A stretch of DNA of 63,863 bases from Candidatus Rokuibacteriota bacterium (lineage in GTDB: Bacteria > Methylomirabilota > Methylomirabilia > Rokubacteriales > CSP1-6). The notes under the pieces are model-generated. The model saw only the letters and a program-made list of their open reading frames with translations. It ran no database searches and was not told the DNA's origin. The DNA is taken from positions 1 to 63,863 of the forward strand of contig JACPIQ010000027.1 in assembly GCA_016188005.1 (NCBI GenBank), in the 5' to 3' direction. Shown here piece after piece: positions 60,749 through 63,863 of the stretch. Numbering within the stretch: the stretch's first letter is position 1; the number at the start of each line of letters is the position of its first letter. A program made the translations under genes and the position numbers.

Positions 60749-61738
60749 CTAGCCTTCGATCTTGAGCCCCTTGGCTCGGTAGTACCGGGCGGCCCCGGGA
60801 TGGACGGGAATCGTGTTGCCGCGGAAGGCCTGCTCGAGCTTGAGCGTCTTGGCGAAGCCACCGATCTTCCGGAACTCCTCGACGTTGTCCCACAGGCTCG
60901 CCGTGATGCCCTCGGCGATCGCGTCCGGCATGGAGGCCGGGACGATGAGCACGGTCACCACGGAGAATGTCTTGTAGTCCTGCTTCATCGCCTTGTATGT
61001 CCCGGCCGGGATCGTATCGATGACGAGCCCCGGGATGCGCTGGGTGATCGCCTTCAGGAAGCCGTCGTCCATTGCCAGGAAGCGGAGCGCCATCGAGGTC
61101 TCGGCCTCGAGGATCCACGAGGAGGGAGCGCCCGTGTTCCGGAAGATCAGGTCGAGCTGGCCGTTCTTCATCATCTCCGCCGCCGGCCCGTCGCTCACGT
61201 ACTGGAGCATGCCGCCCCGCTTCTGGAGGTCCTCGATCGAGGAGCCGTAGATCGCCAGCGCATGGCCCACCAGCCGGTGCGTGATGGAGCCCTTCGTGTA
61301 GCCCTGGATGCGCGCCGGCTTCGTCGCGATGTCCCGGAACTCCTTGATCGAGTTGTCGGTCATGACGAAGGCGTGCGCAGGGACCGTGTGTAGGGCGGCC
61401 AGGAACCGGACATTCCTGGTCTCCTTCCCCTTCCACTGCTCCACGCCGTGGTAGACCTCGTACAGCACGTCGGCGCTGGTGATGCCGAGCTGCGCGCGGT
61501 TCTCGTTGATGGTGACGACGTTCGCCACGGTCGCGCCGGGGCTGTTGCTGGCGGTGACGCCCTTGACGCCGCGGTTGATGAGCTCCGCGAGCTTGCTGCC
61601 CGTGATGCCCCAGCTCCCTTCCGGGGTCCCGCCGACGATGCGCACGAACCTGTAGCCCTGGGCGTCGGCGTCCGGCACGCCGGCGGCGAGGGAGAGGACG
61701 ACGGCGGTCGCGAGTCCGAAGACGATGAGCTTCCTCAT
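60749..61738 (-). CDS. TAXI family TRAP transporter solute receptor (second copy)
   Basis: A 329-residue periplasmic receptor with signal peptide ending near AADADAQ (after VVLSLAAGVP). RIVGGTPEGSWGITGSKLAE is the TAXI substrate-binding start, and GNTIPVHPGAARYYRAKGLK the characteristic end. Unlike the receptor at 35933-36913 no TRAP permease gene is adjacent, so it either uses the permease elsewhere or is an orphan. The two receptors differ throughout. Confidence 0.92.
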   Translation of the reverse strand: MRKLIVFGLATAVVLSLAAGVPDADAQGYRFVRIVGGTPEGSWGITGSKLAELINRGVKGVTASNSPGATVANVVTINENRAQLGITSADVLYEVYHGVEQWKGKETRNVRFLAALHTVPAHAFVMTDNSIKEFRDIATKPARIQGYTKGSITHRLVGHALAIYGSSIEDLQKRGGMLQYVSDGPAAEMMKNGQLDLIFRNTGAPSSWILEAETSMALRFLAMDDGFLKAITQRIPGLVIDTIPAGTYKAMKQDYKTFSVVTVLIVPASMPDAIAEGITASLWDNVEEFRKIGGFAKTLKLEQAFRGNTIPVHPGAARYYRAKGLKIEG

Positions 61739-61769
61739 GGGGTGCCTCCCGCGCCGGACGAGGCCGGCG

Positions 61770-61955
61770 TTACGTTCGGCCTGGACGGTCCATCCGGCCG
61801 GCGATCACGAACACGGCCGCGATCGACGCTGGCAGGAGGATGATGAAGAGGTCGATGTCGACGATCCGCACGTTCCTGGTTCCCGCCACGATCAGGCCGG
61901 CCGGAAGCCCGATCAGGGCGCGCGCCTCGACCCTGCTGCCGCGACGCGCCGGCAC
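61770..61955 (-). CDS. possible 61-residue membrane protein upstream of the TAXI receptor
   Basis: A short frame with a basic N-terminus, then a charged segment and one hydrophobic helix (IDLFIILLPASIAAVFVIAG). It ends 31 bases before the TAXI receptor start on the same strand. Single-helix ORFs next to both TRAP-type loci in this window suggest, but do not prove, a small accessory protein. The start codon is uncertain, and the 212 bases upstream hold no other gene. Confidence 0.35.
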   Translation of the reverse strand: MPARRGSRVEARALIGLPAGLIVAGTRNVRIVDIDLFIILLPASIAAVFVIAGRMDRPGRT

Positions 61956-62167
61956 CTGCCCACACGCTGTCCCGCAGGAAGGGCGGCGCCATCAGTCCCG
62001 GAGTCCCCGGGGTAGGGCTCGCGGCCCGAGGGCGGGCGGGCCGGATGGGGGCGGCGATCTCGGCCAGGGTGGCGCCGGTTCTCACCGGGCGTCGGGTCAG
62101 GCCGCAGCTCGCATCCTCGAAGGACTCGCTGGATGTCATGGGCAGCTGCGATAGACTACCACGCACG

Positions 62168-63247
62168 ATGGGGCTGAGGACGATCGTCTGTGGGGCCGGG
62201 CGTGCGCTGCTCCCTCTCGTCATGGCCGCCGGCCTCGTCGCGGACGTCGCCGCCCAGCCGCCGGGGGGGGAGGCGTGGATCGACGTCCACGTCCACCTCG
62301 TCGGCGGACGCGGGCCCGCCCAGGACTACCCCGGCGCCGTCGCCGCGGCCCTCGCGGCGATGGAGCCGGCGGGCATCAAGAAGATGGTCCTGATGCCGCC
62401 GCCGCAGGTCAATGGTCCGGCCGCGCCCTACGACCTCGACGCCTTCGCGTGGCTCGCGAAGCGCTACGCCGGCCGCCTCGCCTTCCTGGGCGGCGGCGGC
62501 AGGCTGAACCCGATGCTCCAGGAGGCAGCCCTGCCGGTGAGCCCGGCTGTCCGCGGGCGGTTCGAGAAGGAGGCGCGGGCGATCCTCCGGCAGGGCGCGG
62601 CGGGCTTCGGCGAGATCAGCGCGCATCACCTGTCGCTGGTGCCCGGGCATCCCTACGAGTCGGTGCCCGCGGACCACCCGCTGCTGATGCTCCTCGCCGA
62701 CCTGGCCGCCGAGCACGACGTGGTGATCGACCTCCACTTCGACGTGGTCGCGGAGGACATGGCCCTGCCCGGCTGGCTGACGTCCCCGGCGAACCCGCCG
62801 CGGCTGGCTTCGAACCTCGCCGCCTTCGAGCGCCTGCTCGAGCACAACCCGAAGGCCCGGTTCGTCTGGGCCCACGCCGGCTCCGACTTTCTCGGCGGCT
62901 GGACGGTGGACCTCAGCCGGCGGCTGCTGGACCGGCACCCCAACCTGTACATGAGCCTGCGGCTGGCGCCCGCCCGGGTGCCCGCGAACTACCCGGTCAC
63001 CCCGGCCCAGGGGATCAAGCCCGGGTGGCTCCAGCTCCTCCGGGACTTTCGCGACCGCTTCGTGATCGGCAACGATCAGTTCATCGCCGCCCCCAGCCTG
63101 CACGGCCAGGGCCCCGGCCTCGCCTTCGCCCGCTTCGCGGGGGCGAACCGCGCCCGCACGAGGATCTTCCTCGGCGCCCTGCCGCCCGATCTGCGCCGCC
63201 AGATCGGATACGACAACGCCGTCCGTCTGTACAAGCTCCAGGACTGA
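62168..63247 (+). CDS. secreted amidohydrolase family protein
   Basis: A 359-residue protein with a signal peptide (LLPLVMAAGLVADVAAQ) followed by IDVHVHLVGGRGPAQDYPGA, the HxH start of the amidohydrolase barrel. Further metal and catalytic candidates are GEISAHHLSLVPGHPYE, DLHFDVVAEDM and WAHAGSDFLGG, and IGNDQF near the end. It belongs to the amidohydrolase-2 group (decarboxylases and lactonases), here exported to the periplasm. Substrate unknown. Confidence 0.82.
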   Translation: MGLRTIVCGAGRALLPLVMAAGLVADVAAQPPGGEAWIDVHVHLVGGRGPAQDYPGAVAAALAAMEPAGIKKMVLMPPPQVNGPAAPYDLDAFAWLAKRYAGRLAFLGGGGRLNPMLQEAALPVSPAVRGRFEKEARAILRQGAAGFGEISAHHLSLVPGHPYESVPADHPLLMLLADLAAEHDVVIDLHFDVVAEDMALPGWLTSPANPPRLASNLAAFERLLEHNPKARFVWAHAGSDFLGGWTVDLSRRLLDRHPNLYMSLRLAPARVPANYPVTPAQGIKPGWLQLLRDFRDRFVIGNDQFIAAPSLHGQGPGLAFARFAGANRARTRIFLGALPPDLRRQIGYDNAVRLYKLQD

Positions 63248-63371
63248 CCGGTGGAGGGAGATTCGAGGCACGCGTCGATGTCCGGCGCCCGCAGGACTGC
63301 CGGCCCGGGCGCGCGCCGCCGCGGGCGCTCGATGTCGAGGAGCGCGCGAAGGCGGAGCGCCGCCGGCCGGG

Positions 63372-63863
63372 TCAGCCCTTCAGGCCGGTCACGGAGATGC
63401 CCTTGACGAAGAACCGTTGAAACGCCAGGAACACCACGACCATCGGCAGGACCGTCGCCACGACCGCCGCCATCACCAGGTGCCAGTCGGCGAACATGCC
63501 CATGAGGCCGTAGAGCCCGAGAATGACCGTGCGGACATCGTTCTTCTGGAGGAAGACCAGCGGGCCCAGGAAATCATTCCACGTGTTCTGGAACGCGAAG
63601 ATGGCGACCGCGGCCAGCACGGGCTTCGACAGCGGAAGCATGATCCGCCACCAGATGCCGATCTCGCTGGCGCCGTCGATCCGCGCGGCGTCCACCAGCT
63701 CGGACGGGATCGTGAGGAAGGACTGCCGCATGAGGAAGATGAACAGCGGTGTGCCGAAGAACGCGGGCACGACGAGAGGGAGGAACGTGTTGATCCACCC
63801 GAGTTGCTGGAAGAGGACGAAGAGCGGGACCAGGCGGACGATCAGGGGGACCATCAGCGTGCT
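63372..63863 (-). CDS. carbohydrate ABC transporter permease, 5' end cut by window
   Basis: The C-terminal 164 codons or so of a MalG-type inner-membrane permease. The EAA loop ELVDAARIDGASEIGIWWRI and following LPLSKPVLAAVAIFAFQNTW are the contact site for the ATPase. Several membrane helices are visible and the protein ends AFQRFFVKGISVTGLKG, the typical terminus. Its start and the remaining transporter genes lie beyond the right edge. It is convergent with the amidohydrolase gene. Confidence 0.92.
   Translation of the reverse strand, partial: STLMVPLIVRLVPLFVLFQQLGWINTFLPLVVPAFFGTPLFIFLMRQSFLTIPSELVDAARIDGASEIGIWWRIMLPLSKPVLAAVAIFAFQNTWNDFLGPLVFLQKNDVRTVILGLYGLMGMFADWHLVMAAVVATVLPMVVVFLAFQRFFVKGISVTGLKG

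Overview
The window is chromosomal DNA of a very GC-rich (roughly 70% by eye) Gram-negative bacterium. Outer-membrane features include BamD, an RND efflux pair with a lipoprotein adaptor, and several lipoproteins. Diaminopimelate is made by the aminotransferase (DapL) route, and there are two TAXI-type TRAP receptors. This combination fits a metagenome-style lineage such as Candidatus Rokubacteria/Methylomirabilota; that placement is inference from gene content, not a measured result. Genes are dense, and many starts overlap the previous stop by four bases (ATGA or GTGA). No rRNA, tRNA, CRISPR array, integrase or transposase gene was seen.

Layout. 1-8043 (minus): one long gene run dapA-dapB-FAH hydrolase-dapL-folB-folK-ECF sigma-membrane anti-sigma-like-pncC-leuC-leuD, with divergent lysA. 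9525-13895 (minus): mltG-plsC-argH-fibronectin-III lipoprotein. 14038-15039: a solitary rpoA, convergent with comEA-comEC. 18032-20964: lysC and a zinc alcohol dehydrogenase. 21031-23594: a coiled-coil protein, ECF sigma, zinc-finger anti-sigma and two small helical secreted proteins. 23731-28506: aminotransferase-hom-thrC-flippase-like membrane protein. 28747-34582: M23 peptidase, alpha/beta hydrolase, two oligopeptide ABC ATPases, threonine aldolase and bamD. 34651-39553: LarA-like protein, TAXI receptor, fused TRAP permease, a 31-residue membrane miniprotein and a GNAT enzyme. 39569-49630: sugar-nucleotide-like epimerase, methyltransferase, hydroxyacid dehydrogenase, and a 5-oxoprolinase set (DUF1445, pxpB, pxpC, pxpA) with a class III aminotransferase. 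49714-57880: glycine-zipper lipoprotein, gcvT-gcvH-gcvPA without gcvPB, then RND efflux. 58532-63863: hypothetical membrane protein, cysK, a second TAXI receptor, an amidohydrolase and a partial sugar ABC permease.

The aspartate-family pathway is unusually well represented: lysC, hom, thrC, dapA, dapB, dapL and lysA are spread over four transcription units. The most interesting new signal is a 66-68 bp conserved intergenic element found exactly twice. One copy lies between lysC and the dehydrogenase and one between hom and thrC. Each carries a hairpin whose two arms differ compensatorily between copies, and each holds a short ORF that ends at or on the next gene's start codon. Other notable structures are a 125 bp nested palindrome next to an ABC ATPase gene, 66 bp-period tandem repeats at two loci, a 21 bp in-frame duplication in the zinc loop of the dehydrogenase, and an rpoA terminator hairpin lying inside the convergent comEC reading frame.
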